Shown piece by piece: positions 1-9,800 of a DNA stretch of 64,000 nucleotides; position 1 is the first letter of the stretch; each line of letters starts with the position of its first letter. This DNA is from B30-G6 sp963701385 (GTDB lineage: Bacteria > Desulfobacterota > Desulfobacteria > Desulfobacterales > B30-G6): positions 310,001-374,000 of the forward strand of contig CAVOZW010000016.1 in NCBI GenBank assembly GCA_963701385.1. Reading direction: 5' to 3'. A program made the translations under genes and the position numbers. The notes under the pieces were generated by a model. That model ran no database searches. It was given only the letters and a program-made list of their open reading frames with translations, and was not told the DNA's origin.

Positions 1-213
1 GCCCTGACATTGTGTCAGGCGCTCGACAAGGTTCCCGAGACCGTGATCGTCGGTGTGGAACCACTCGATATGGAGACCCTCAGCCTCGAGCTGACACCCG
101 TGACAGCGGCCAAGGTTCTGCCCATGATCGATATGGTCCTGTCAGAACTCGATCGATTGAATACCCCTTACCATAAAAGGAAAGAGATCTATGTGCCTCG
201 CAATCCCATCTAA
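1..213 (+). CDS. NiFe-hydrogenase maturation protease, C-terminal part
   Basis: This is the 3' end of a gene that begins before the window; the reading frame is open from base 1. The remaining 70 residues contain the stretch VEPLDMETLSLELTP, followed by a helix rich in hydrophobic residues. This matches the end of the HyaD/HybD/HycI family, the endopeptidases that remove the C-terminal tail of the hydrogenase large subunit after nickel insertion. The N-terminal metal-binding residues lie outside the window, so activity cannot be judged. The stop overlaps the start of hypC by 23 bases, which suggests translational coupling and one operon with the hyp genes. The family call rests on this short tail and on the hyp context. 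Confidence 0.75.
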   Translation, partial: ALTLCQALDKVPETVIVGVEPLDMETLSLELTPVTAAKVLPMIDMVLSELDRLNTPYHKRKEIYVPRNPI

Positions 214-442
214 AATCGTCAAGATAGAAGACGGCATGGCAACCATCGATGTGGATGGCGTTCAAAGAAAAACAAGTCTCCTGCTTGTGGAAGATGCCGG
301 CGTCGGAGACTACGTGATCGTTCACGCCGGTTTTGCACTGCACAAAATCGATGAAGCGGATGCCATGGAATCCTTGAGAATATTAAAAGAAGCGGCGTCT
401 TTTGTCGATAAGCTTACCGAAGATAACATCGAGTCACCCTAA
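191..442 (+). CDS. hypC: Hydrogenase maturation chaperone HypC
   Basis: The 83-residue protein has the usual HypC length and starts with MCLAIPSKI. Its Cys2 is the family's essential residue after Met removal. HypC carries the Fe(CN)2CO precursor together with HypD and delivers it to the hydrogenase large subunit in the cytoplasm. The start overlaps the upstream protease gene by 23 bases and is preceded by a GGAAAGAG-type ribosome site at about 178-187. The next gene, hypF, begins directly after the stop. No defects are seen. Confidence 0.97.
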   Translation: MCLAIPSKIVKIEDGMATIDVDGVQRKTSLLLVEDAGVGDYVIVHAGFALHKIDEADAMESLRILKEAASFVDKLTEDNIESP

Positions 443-443
443 C

Positions 444-2732
444 ATGCAAATGGAGCGTTCGGCCAGGCAAGCAAGAAAGCTCAGGGTCAAAGGAATTGTT
501 CAGGGTGTCGGCTTCAGGCCCTTTGTTTATCAGCTGGCAACGGCATTGCATCTCAACGGCCAGGTGGTCAACACCTCCAGCGGCGTTACCATCTTTATCG
601 AAGGTCCTCTTGACGATATCGAATCCTTTATTCGACGCCTGACCACCCAGAGCCCTCCCCTGGCCCACATTACACACGTAGCGGTCGATTCCCTGGCCCC
701 AACGAATTACAGCGACTTTTCCATTCGCCAAAGCCAGGAAGATACCCAACGCTTTGCGTTAATTTCACCTGATGTATCCATTTGTAATGATTGCATAAAG
801 GAGCTTTTCGATGCTGGTGATCGACGCTATGGTTATCCCTTTATTAACTGTACCAACTGTGGTCCGCGATACAGCATTATCGAGGACATTCCCTATGACC
901 GGCCCAAGACCTCCATGCGACATTTTAGAATGTGCCCGGCGTGCCAGGCAGAATACGATGATCCGCGCAACCGTCGATTCCACGCCCAGCCCAATGCCTG
1001 CCCGGTATGCGGACCGCAAGTGGTTCTCCATGATCGTGAGAAAAAACGGATTGATGCCAAGAATGCCATAGCAACAACCATTTCCCTCTTAAAGAGCGGG
1101 CATGTTGTGGCCGTGAAGGGCTTGGGCGGTTTTCACCTGGTGGTGGATGCCGAAAACGAAGCAGCGGTGGCAACGTTGCGGCAGCGTAAACATCGGGAAG
1201 AAAAACCCCTGGCCGTGATGTCCGGGAACTTAAAGACCGTTCGCCAATATGCGCAGGTCAGCCAGGACGACGAAGCCTTGCTGAGTTCCCGGCAGCGTCC
1301 CATCGTGTTGCTGGAGAAAAAGGATGCCTATACCCTGGCTCGGGGCGTTTCTCCGAAAAATCGCACGGTGGGGGTCATGCTGCCCTATACCCCGCTTCAT
1401 TATCTGTTGCTGAAAGACCATTTTACAGCGCTGGTTATGACCAGCGGAAACTTGAGTGAAGAGCCGATTGCCATTGACAATGCGGAAGCCTTTGATCGTC
1501 TTCGGGATATTGCCGACTATTTTCTGATACACGATCGGGATATCTACCTTCGAAGTGATGATTCAGTTATCAGAGTCGTGGACAACAAGCAGCGATTTTT
1601 AAGACGTTCCAGAGGCTATGTGCCGGTACCCATTTTTTTGAAAAGCCGTTTGAAGCCGATCCTTGCGTGTGGTGCGGAGCTCAAAAACACGGTTTGCCTG
1701 ACCAGAGAGGACCACGCTTTCTTGAGCCAGCATATCGGGGATCTTGAAAACCTGACGACCTATGACTTTTTCGAGATGACCATTGCTCATCTGAAGCGCA
1801 TCCTGTCCATCGAACCGCAATGCATCGCCCACGACATGCATCCGGATTACCTGAGTACCCGCTATGCCATGCAACAGGACCAGATGCCTCGGATTGCGGT
1901 TCAGCATCACCATGCGCATATCGTGAGCTGCATGGCCGAAAATCATGTTGAGGCGCCTGTCATCGGCCTCGCCTTCGATGGAACCGGGTATGGAAGCGAT
2001 GGTAGCATCTGGGGGGGGGAGGTTTTGATCGCCCGTCTCGACCGCTTTGAAAGAGCGGCACATCTCGCCCACATCCCCATGCCCGGGGGCGCTGCAGCAA
2101 TAAAGGAACCCTGGCGAATGGCCGTCAGTTTTCTTTACGGGACCTATGCAAAAGATCTCTTCAATCGCCGGCTGCCTTTTCTCGAAAAACTCGATCAAAG
2201 CCGGCTCAACATCATCGTCGAGATGATGGAAAAGGACATCAATTCTCCCAAAACATCGAGTCTGGGGCGTTTTTTCGATGCGGTCGCCGCCCTGCTCGGT
2301 ATCCGGAGCCAGGTTGCCTTCGAGGGGCAGGCCGCCATGGAGCTGGAAATGATGGCGGCGGTGCCGGCCGACGATCTTTACGAATATACCTGGTCGTCGG
2401 GAAGTCCTGTACAGATCGATCCGCGTCCCATCGTCACCGGCGTTGTCATGGATATTGAGAAAGGGATCACGCCTTCGGTTGTCAGTGGGAAGTTTCATGC
2501 CACGCTCATGGCATTGTTTACGGACCTGTGTGTGGTGCTCAGAAAAGAGACCGGTCTTTCCAGCGTGGCGCTCAGCGGCGGCTGTTTTCAAAATGCCATC
2601 CTTCTGGCGGGACTCACAAGACGTCTTCATGACAGGGGTTTTCACGTGCTGACCCACGAGCGGGTTCCGGCCAACGATGGGGGTATTGCGCTGGGACAGG
2701 CGCTGATTGCCGATGCGATATTTTCTCGGTAA
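444..2732 (+). CDS. hypF: Carbamoyltransferase HypF
   Basis: HypF makes a carbamoyl-adenylate from carbamoyl phosphate and ATP and transfers the carbamoyl group to the C-terminal Cys of HypE. This is the source of the cyanide ligands of the NiFe site. The domains run in the standard order: acylphosphatase-like (about residues 10-95, with KGIVQGVGFRPF), a zinc region with four CxxC pairs (near residues 114/117, 136/139, 164/167, 186/189), a YrdC/Sua5-like domain, and a Kae1-like domain with HHHAH near residue 488 and AFDGTGYGSDG after it. The length of 762 aa is normal. I chose the ATG at 444, two bases after the hypC stop. A TTG at 402 would add 14 residues that overlap hypC and do not look like family sequence. 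Confidence 0.96.
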   Translation: MQMERSARQARKLRVKGIVQGVGFRPFVYQLATALHLNGQVVNTSSGVTIFIEGPLDDIESFIRRLTTQSPPLAHITHVAVDSLAPTNYSDFSIRQSQEDTQRFALISPDVSICNDCIKELFDAGDRRYGYPFINCTNCGPRYSIIEDIPYDRPKTSMRHFRMCPACQAEYDDPRNRRFHAQPNACPVCGPQVVLHDREKKRIDAKNAIATTISLLKSGHVVAVKGLGGFHLVVDAENEAAVATLRQRKHREEKPLAVMSGNLKTVRQYAQVSQDDEALLSSRQRPIVLLEKKDAYTLARGVSPKNRTVGVMLPYTPLHYLLLKDHFTALVMTSGNLSEEPIAIDNAEAFDRLRDIADYFLIHDRDIYLRSDDSVIRVVDNKQRFLRRSRGYVPVPIFLKSRLKPILACGAELKNTVCLTREDHAFLSQHIGDLENLTTYDFFEMTIAHLKRILSIEPQCIAHDMHPDYLSTRYAMQQDQMPRIAVQHHHAHIVSCMAENHVEAPVIGLAFDGTGYGSDGSIWGGEVLIARLDRFERAAHLAHIPMPGGAAAIKEPWRMAVSFLYGTYAKDLFNRRLPFLEKLDQSRLNIIVEMMEKDINSPKTSSLGRFFDAVAALLGIRSQVAFEGQAAMELEMMAAVPADDLYEYTWSSGSPVQIDPRPIVTGVVMDIEKGITPSVVSGKFHATLMALFTDLCVVLRKETGLSSVALSGGCFQNAILLAGLTRRLHDRGFHVLTHERVPANDGGIALGQALIADAIFSR

Positions 2733-2825
2733 TCTAACGGAAATTACACTATCCAAATAACAAAAAAGATCAAAGACGCTTCATAGATATAAGTATTAAA
2801 TATAAATACATCTTTCGGTGAAACA

Positions 2826-3914
2826 ATGACAATAAAACACATGCAAGAATACCGGGATGCGGACATTTCCCAGGGCCTGGTGCAAAAGATACGGGCCTCG
2901 AGCACCCGCAAGATCCGCCTGATGGAGGTCTGCGGAACCCATACGGTTTCCATTTTCAGAAGCGGCATCCGCTCCCTGCTGCCGGACACGATTTCCCTTC
3001 TCTCCGGACCAGGCTGTCCGGTGTGCGTTACCGATCAGAAAGAGATCGATGCATTTATCGCGCTGGCCCGTTTCGAGGATGTGATCGTGTCGACCTTTGG
3101 GGATCTCATGCGTGTACCGGGAACCGAGACATCACTCCAAAAGGAAAAGGCCGAGGGCTGTGACATCCGGGTGGTCTATTCCACCATGGACGCCATTGAG
3201 CTTGCTGTGAAGCATCCGGACAAGAAGGTTGTTTTCCTGGGGGTTGGGTTTGAAACCACGGCACCCACCATTGCTGCCGCCATCCAGACCGCCAAACAGA
3301 TGAACCTGAACAATTTCAGTGTGTTCTCTGCTCATAAAACCGTTCCACCGGCGCTCGAAGCCTTGATGTCCATGGAAAACGTGCAGGTTGACGGCTTTAT
3401 TCTACCCGGACATGTTTCCGTTATCATCGGCCGGGATGCCTATCAACCTTTTTTCAATCGATTTCAGATACCCTGCGTCATCGCCGGTTTCGAGCCGGCG
3501 GACATTCTTCAGGCTATTTATTTGCTGGTGTCGCAAATTGAAACAGCATCACCGGAACTGGCCAATGCCTATGGCAGAGCCGTTACGGACAAAGGCAACC
3601 CGACAGCCGAAAGATTGATGCAGGATATCTTCGAGATAAGGGATGTCGCTTGGCGCGGCATCGGGGTGATCCCCGGGAGCGGGTTGAAAATCAACCCCAA
3701 GCTTGGGACGTTTGATGCAGAAAAGCAATTTTCCATTGACGTTCCAGTATCCGAGAACCCCAAAGGATGCGCCTGCGGGGACATTCTCATCGGTACCAAA
3801 CGGCCATTCGAGTGCCCCTTGTACAAAACGCGCTGTACGCCCATGGATCCGGTGGGCCCCTGCATGGTGTCCAGCGAGGGGACGTGTGCTGCGTACTACC
3901 GTTACCACCGGTAG
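2826..3914 (+). CDS. hypD: Hydrogenase maturation protein HypD
   Basis: The 362-residue protein is a HypD: an iron-sulfur protein that, with HypC, holds the iron atom while cyanide and CO ligands are added. Visible signatures are MEVCGTHT near residue 35, GPGCPVCV near residue 65, PGHVSVIIG near residue 195, and a Cys-rich C-terminus (CACGD, CPLYKTRC, GPCMVS) that holds the 4Fe-4S cluster and redox cysteines. It lies 93 bases after hypF in the same direction. The gap is AT-rich with no clear terminator, so co-transcription is likely. A hairpin (ATTGGCT/AGCCAAT, about 3919-3935) follows the stop. Confidence 0.97.
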   Translation: MTIKHMQEYRDADISQGLVQKIRASSTRKIRLMEVCGTHTVSIFRSGIRSLLPDTISLLSGPGCPVCVTDQKEIDAFIALARFEDVIVSTFGDLMRVPGTETSLQKEKAEGCDIRVVYSTMDAIELAVKHPDKKVVFLGVGFETTAPTIAAAIQTAKQMNLNNFSVFSAHKTVPPALEALMSMENVQVDGFILPGHVSVIIGRDAYQPFFNRFQIPCVIAGFEPADILQAIYLLVSQIETASPELANAYGRAVTDKGNPTAERLMQDIFEIRDVAWRGIGVIPGSGLKINPKLGTFDAEKQFSIDVPVSENPKGCACGDILIGTKRPFECPLYKTRCTPMDPVGPCMVSSEGTCAAYYRYHR

Positions 3915-3975
3915 TACACTATTGGCTGGTAGCCAATAGCCGGTAGCTGACGCTTAAAACTTAATCCTGATAATT

Positions 3976-4986
3976 ATGAAAACAGACAAAATATTACTCG
4001 ACCATGGTGCGGGTGGCAAGATGTCGCAGCAATTGACGTTGGATATTCTGCTGCCCGTCTTTGACAGTCCCCTGCTGGCCAACCTGGACGACGGGGCGGT
4101 CTTTGAGACCGGTGGACAACGAATGGCCTTTTCAACGGACACCTATACCGTGGACCCCATTTTTTTTCCGGGCGGAAATATCGGGGACCTGGCCATCAAC
4201 GGTACGGTCAATGATATTGCCATGTGCGGGGCCTCGCCCCGCTATTTGAGTGTCGGGCTGATTCTTGAAGAGGGTCTTCCCATTGAAGACTTGACGGCCA
4301 TCGTGCGGCGAATGGGCCTGTCTGCAAAAGCGGCGGGTGTCAGTGTCGTCACCGGAGACACCAAGGTGGTTCCCAAGGGCGCGGTGGACAAGATTTTTAT
4401 CAATACCTCCGGTGTGGGTGTCCTCTTTGACGGTGTCGATGTTTCCTGTAAAAATGCACGACCCGGTGATATCGTCATTCTCAGTGGCAGCCTTGCCGAT
4501 CATGGGGTGACGATCCTGGCAAAACGAGAGGGCCTGAGTTTCGATATCCACGTGCAAAGCGATTCAGCACCATTGAACCACCTGACGCGGCGCATGTTTG
4601 AAGCCAGTCGACTGATTCATGTGCTGCGGGACCCCACGCGGGGAGGGGCGGCAACGTCGCTAAATGAGATTGCTGGGGCGTCGGGTGTCGGAATCAGGCT
4701 TTTCGAGGATAAGATACCCGTTAAACCCGCAGTGCTGGGCATGTGCGAACTCTTGGGGCTCGACCCGCTCTATCTTGCCAACGAGGGCAAGCTGCTGGCC
4801 TTTGTGGATCCCCGGGATGCCGAGGTGGTTCTATCTGCAATGAAAAAAGATCCCGTGGCCCGGGATGCCTGCATTATCGGAGAGGTGATCCCGGACCATC
4901 CCGGCCGGGTCTTCATGCAGACACGCATTGGCGGGAAACGAATTGTGGATATGCTGAGCGGGGAACAACTGCCCCGCATCTGCTGA
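3976..4986 (+). CDS. hypE: Hydrogenase maturation protein HypE
   Basis: HypE is a PurM/SelD-superfamily ATPase that dehydrates the thiocarboxamide on its C-terminal Cys to thiocyanate, giving the cyanide ligand. The sequence ends in LPRIC, the diagnostic carbamoylated tail, at residue 336. The N-terminus has the glycine-rich DHGAGGKMS segment, and DDGAVF and STDTYTVDP follow, as in the AIRS fold. The order hypC-F-D-E is complete here; hypA and hypB are not in the window and probably lie upstream. The stop overlaps by one base the left arm of a 17-bp inverted repeat. Confidence 0.97.
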   Translation: MKTDKILLDHGAGGKMSQQLTLDILLPVFDSPLLANLDDGAVFETGGQRMAFSTDTYTVDPIFFPGGNIGDLAINGTVNDIAMCGASPRYLSVGLILEEGLPIEDLTAIVRRMGLSAKAAGVSVVTGDTKVVPKGAVDKIFINTSGVGVLFDGVDVSCKNARPGDIVILSGSLADHGVTILAKREGLSFDIHVQSDSAPLNHLTRRMFEASRLIHVLRDPTRGGAATSLNEIAGASGVGIRLFEDKIPVKPAVLGMCELLGLDPLYLANEGKLLAFVDPRDAEVVLSAMKKDPVARDACIIGEVIPDHPGRVFMQTRIGGKRIVDMLSGEQLPRIC

Positions 4987-5132
4987 TGAGGCTTGTGGAA
5001 AACATCCCCTTTTGCTCAATTTCTGTGTCAGGTTCAGATTTTAATCCTCGAAATACGCCGAGTATTCCTCCGGGTCAAAATCCGAGCCTTCCTTGAACTT
5101 GAACAAAATTGACTATTTTCCACAAGCCTCAT
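4986..5132. repeat. Inverted-repeat element downstream of hypE
   Basis: A perfect 17-bp inverted repeat (left 4986-5002, ATGAGGCTTGTGGAAAA; right 5116-5132) bounds about 113 bases. The interior holds a second, imperfect palindrome (about 5037-5082, GATTTT...AAAATC ends). No ORF fits. The layout resembles a small mobile repeat (MITE-like) or a large folded 3' UTR. No second copy was seen in this window. Confidence 0.6.
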
Positions 5133-5225
5133 ATCATTTATAAAGATGGGTATATATCGCTTTTAAAGCTATAAGCGGTTAGCGGCTTATTGCCTTCAGT
5201 TTAGCGCTTACAGCTCCACAGAACA

Positions 5226-6275
5226 ATGGTTATGAAAAGGGGTCATATAACGATACATTACATCAAAAAAGTTGCTCCTTGCCTTCTATTGCTGTTTTTC
5301 CTGAACGGCTGTGGTGCTGAAAAGGAAGTGGTTTTTGACGGCACCACCATGGGAACGACTTACCAGGTTAAAATCGTTGCCGGGTATTTTAAAAGCATGT
5401 CCGGATTAAAAGAAAAGATTGACAGCCAACTTCAGGCCATTAACCAGAGCATGTCAACCTATCTCCCGGACAGTGAAATCAGCCGGTTCAATGCCCTGCA
5501 AGACACACGGGAAAAACTGGCCGTGTCGAATGACTTTCTTCAGGTCATGCTGGCGGCCAGAGATATATACGAGAAAACCGCTGGTGCCTGGGACGCTACG
5601 ATTAAACCACTGGTAAATCTCTGGGGCTTTGGCAATGTCCGTCAAGAACATCACGTACCGGATGCGGACGAAATCCAAAAACAGTTGCAGTATATTGGAT
5701 TTCAGCACATCGACATTTTTCCTGATGGCTATCTTCAAAAAAAGAAAAACACGATCACCCTCGACCTGGCCAGCATTGCCAAGGGATATGCCGTTGATCA
5801 GGTCTCACGGCTGCTCCAATCTCGGGGATTGGAAAACTTTCTGGTGGAGATCGGCGGGGAAGTGTTTGCCTCGGGGTATCGAAAAGATGGCCGACCGTGG
5901 CGCGTGGGAATCAACCAACCCTCCATAAGCGCCTCAAAAGCCGATGTTTACCGGGTCGTGCCCCTCCACAACCGCGCCATGGCCACCAGCGGCGATTACC
6001 GAAATTATTTCGAAGTGCAAGGGCAACGCTTTTCTCACATCATCGATCCAAAAACCGGCTATCCCGTCAGCAACGGTCTGGTGAGTGTTTCCATCGTGGC
6101 TGGCGACTGCATGTTTGCAGACGGTCTGGCAACGGCAATCATGGTCATGGGACGCGAGCAGGGGATGGCTTTGATCAATTCCCTGCAAGACGTGGAAGGG
6201 TTTATTATTGTTCGGAAATCCGACAATGAATATGCTCATTATGCCTCCGAAGCTTTTAATGTTCTGGCACAATGA
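5226..6275 (+). CDS. apbE: FAD:protein FMN transferase, lipoprotein
   Basis: ApbE-family enzymes cleave FAD and attach FMN to a Thr of target proteins such as NqrC/RnfG-type subunits. The N-terminus has a hydrophobic segment ending in LNGC at about residues 26-29, a lipobox that would anchor the protein in a membrane facing the periplasm. Family motifs are GTTMGTTYQV (near residue 40), DLASIAKGYAVD (near residue 180) and HIIDPKTGYPVSNG (near residue 270), which include the FAD- and Mg-binding region. Length (349 aa) is typical. An alternative ATG three codons on (5235) is equally possible. No target or Rnf/Nqr genes are adjacent, so its substrate is unknown. Confidence 0.93.
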   Translation: MVMKRGHITIHYIKKVAPCLLLLFFLNGCGAEKEVVFDGTTMGTTYQVKIVAGYFKSMSGLKEKIDSQLQAINQSMSTYLPDSEISRFNALQDTREKLAVSNDFLQVMLAARDIYEKTAGAWDATIKPLVNLWGFGNVRQEHHVPDADEIQKQLQYIGFQHIDIFPDGYLQKKKNTITLDLASIAKGYAVDQVSRLLQSRGLENFLVEIGGEVFASGYRKDGRPWRVGINQPSISASKADVYRVVPLHNRAMATSGDYRNYFEVQGQRFSHIIDPKTGYPVSNGLVSVSIVAGDCMFADGLATAIMVMGREQGMALINSLQDVEGFIIVRKSDNEYAHYASEAFNVLAQ

Positions 6276-6500
6276 ACCCTGATCATATTGTGTTATTGAC
6301 AGTCTTTTCAACTTTGAGTAAAAAATTAGATTGTTATAGTGATTGTCATAATAACGTTCCGCTTGGGGTTTAAGAGGGTTCCTTATTTTTTCAAAAAGAC
6401 ATATCAACCCATGCTTTACCTTGTGCCCGCCGAATGGATGATGAAACAAGATCGTTTGGTGATAACATAAGACCGGGGAAACATCATCCATACCTTACTG
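6276..6500. other. Intergenic segment with part of a second repeat
   Basis: No gene is visible between apbE and the RND gene (6276-6857). The part at about 6331-6382 (TATAGTGATTGTCAT..., TTGGGGTTTAAGAGGGT) matches, by eye, a segment nested inside the inverted repeat copy near 52750-52850. This suggests a small independent mobile repeat. A TTGACA with TAAAAA 17 bases later (6296-6324) could be a promoter, but it is far from the next gene. Confidence 0.4.
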
Positions 6501-6749
6501 ATTCAACTTTCGGCTTTCACCATAAGCTAGAGCGAAATGGGTGATCCAATGGCGATTTGCGCTGTTTGAGCCGCTTAGGGCACCTTAGAACAGCGCATGT
6601 TAATGAAAATCCAACATGAAAACATGGTCATTTGTCAGCCATGCCTGTTTAACAATATGGCCGGCGCTGTTGTTAGGTGCCCTTGGGGCGAGTTCGCAAA
6701 GCGCCAGGGGATTATTCATTTCGCGTTAGCTGAATCCCGAAAGTTGAAT
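6501..6749 (+). repeat. Dispersed MITE-like repeat, copy 1 (about 250 bp)
   Basis: The element is bounded by perfect 13-bp terminal inverted repeats (ATTCAACTTTCGG at 6501-6513, complement at 6737-6749). It has no coding capacity. A second copy in inverse orientation lies at 52580-52879, and its outer 40 bases recur separately at 54125-54166, both around tgt. Shared stretches include GGCGATTTGCGCTGTTTGAG and the last 90 bases. This is a non-autonomous repeat family; the mobilising enzyme is not identified. Confidence 0.75.
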
Positions 6750-6857
6750 TGCTGATTAATAGTGTCGGATATTCGCAATCAAATTTCATGCAAGATTCAG
6801 GAATGAGATTCTTTCTAGCGGTCAATCTGAAATCAAACCAATGAAAGGGTCCTTATC

Positions 6858-9800
6858 ATGCAGAAGCAATTGCTGAGCAGGTTCTCACCACAGCGGCTTG
6901 TCGAACAGGTCATTAAGCACCCCCTCATTGCTATTTTGATTGTTCTAATCGCAACCGCTGCGCTTGCCTGGCGTATTCCGACCCTATCTTTCAAAACGAC
7001 CATCTACGATCTGATCATCGAAGATCTTCCGGCCACCTCTCGTTATGAGGAATTTAAAACCATTTTTGGGTCGGACGAGATTATTCGGGTGGTCATCAAA
7101 AGTGACGATATTTATGATGCTGCCACATTTAAAAAAATACAGGCCTTGTCCGATGCGGCGACTAAAATAGAAGGTGTGCGAAGAGTGATCAGCCTTCCGG
7201 AAGTCAAAAAGGCCATCGATTTTTCCGGGAAATGGGATATGAGACAGTTCTCGGATGTCATTAGCCATGTGGATCTATTCAAAAAAAATCTTTTCTCGAA
7301 TGACCACACGGCAACCGTTTTGACCCTGGTGCTCTCCAATGATACCAATGCTGAGATGGTTATCGCCGCTGTCCAGCGGCTGATCGACACAGCGCCAAAA
7401 ACACTCAGTCTTTATCAGATCGGAATGCCCCTGGTTTCGCAGGCCCTGGCGCAATTGACTCAAAAAGATTTTTCCAGGCTGCCGGCCATCACATTCATCC
7501 TGATCGCAATTGTGCTGCTGTGCCTTTATCGCAAGATACTTCATGTGGTTCTTCCGTTGACCTGCGTGACCCTCGCCCTGGTCTGGAACTTTGGGCTCAT
7601 GGCGCTAACCGGCATCCCCCTTTCCATCCTGACCATGATCGTGCCGGTTTTCCTGATAGCGGTGGGGACGGCCTATTGCCTGCACATCCTTACCGAGTAT
7701 CGCAGTCAGGCTGAAACTGAAAAAGACGGCCAAGCCGCTGTGACGGCAACGTTCGAGAACATTACCTTCCCAACGGTATTGGCAGTGGTAACAACGGTTA
7801 TAGGGCTGGGGTCTTTGCTCGTCAGTCGTATAACGGCGATTCGGGAGTTTGCCATATTCGCCTGTATGGGCATTTTGAGTTTTCTCGTCATTTTGCTGAC
7901 CGTGATGCCGGCTGTCATGTCGCTATTCCCGTTGCCAAAGAAAAAGGCTCCCCAGAATGCTTCCGGTTTCAACCTGTTAGACCGTATGATCGATGGCATC
8001 GCAAGCATCGATCTAAACCACCAGAAGATAGCGCTGCCAATCATCGGCGTTCTGGTCCTGTTCTGTATCGTGGGTATTTTCAAGATTCCGGTTGAAAGCA
8101 ACCCTGTCGGGTACTTTAAAAAGGACACCCAGGTAAGCCGCAATTTTCACGACATCTACCAGCATCTTTCGGGCAGCTTTCCCATCAATGTCACCATGGG
8201 AGGTGATGCCGAGGACTATTTTCAGCAGGTCGAGACCATCGTCAAGCTCGATAAAATGCAGCAATATATCGACACCTTGCCGGGAATCGACAAGACCATA
8301 TCCTTTGCCGACTACCTGAAGCTGGTCAACTATGCCTCCAACCAGTTCAATCCTGAATATTACCGCTTGCCCGAAGAAGCCTGGGAGCTGAGAATGCTCA
8401 TCAACAGCTACAAGATGATGCTGGGCGAAGACATGCTGAATCGATTTATGAACCCGGATTTTTCCAGGGCCAACATCCTTCTTTTGACGCACATTTCCAG
8501 CTCGAGGGCCTTTCTGCAGGCAAGAAAAAACATTCTTTTGTACGCGGGGGATACATTTTCCAAGGAGGTCCAGTGGGATGTCACCGGGTTCGGGATGGTG
8601 ATTTCAGAGAGCAGTCACCAGATAACGAGCGGTCAGATCAAAAGCTTGTCCATCACCATGGTGATTGTTTTTGGTATCATGTTCATGCTCTTTCTTTCCA
8701 TCAAGGTGGGGCTTATTGCCGTCATACCCAACCTGTTCCCGATCATCATCAATTTCGGTATCATGGGATGGTTCGGTGTCGAGCTGTCCATGTTTACCAG
8801 CCTGATCGCCAGTATCGCCATCGGCCTGGCCGTGGACGACACCATTCATTATCTGGTTCGCTACAACCGGGAATTCAGAAAGGATTTGAACGACAGGCGG
8901 GCGCTTAAAGAAACCCTGCGTCATATTGGACGGCCCATCATATTTACGACCTTGACCATCAGTATCGGGTTTTCCATCCTGGCCCTGTCAAGTTTCAAAC
9001 CCACGGCAATTTTCGGGATCATGATGGCGATCACCATGTTCTCGGCGCTGGTGGGGGACCTCATTATTCTGCCGTCGTTGCTGTTGCATGTGGAGCTGGT
9101 GACCTTGTGGGATTTGGTACGCTTAAAGCTGGGAAAGGATCCGGAATTCGGCATTCCCTTGTTTAACGGTCTGTCACGAACCCAGATTCACTATATTATT
9201 ATGGCCGGGACGTTGAAAAAGATTTCGGCGGGGCAGATATTGTTTCACAAAGGGGAGTCGAGCGACTCCATGTGTGCCATCATATCCGGTGCCATGGATG
9301 TGGTGGAGCCGGAAAACGATGATGAAAAAATAAAGGAGCACGGGATATACAAACAGATAAACCAAGCCGGAGAAGGAGATGTTTTGGGCGAGATGGGTCT
9401 TCTGAGAGGTGTTCCCCGCTCTGCTACCGTCATCGCAACCGAACCCTGTGAATATCTGGAGATTAACCTCAAAATGATTAAACGGCTGCAGTGGCTCTAT
9501 CCACCGACAGCAAACCGATTTTTTATGAACCTCATGACGATATTGTGTGATCGTATCGAAGCGGTCACCAACAACTTTGCGTGTGAAAGTATCGTCGATG
9601 ACCTTACGGGCTGGTATAACCGGCGTGGATTTATCAATATACTTGAAACGGAAATCCATCGATCCAGGCGTTATCAGGAGCACCTTGCCCTATGCCTCAT
9701 GGGGATCGATCTCGAGGTGTCGGATAAAAGAATGCGCTTTGAAATCAAAGACAGGAATTTTCGATTGATCGGCCAGACCCTTTCCACCCTGATTCGCAAA

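Noticed and set aside
1599..2756. 385-codon frame on the minus strand inside hypF
   Set aside because: It is the shadow of hypF, which has full family conservation on the plus strand.
6296..6324. Promoter TTGACA-TAAAAA after apbE
   Set aside because: It is more than 500 bases from the next gene and lies in repeat-rich sequence; weak -10.
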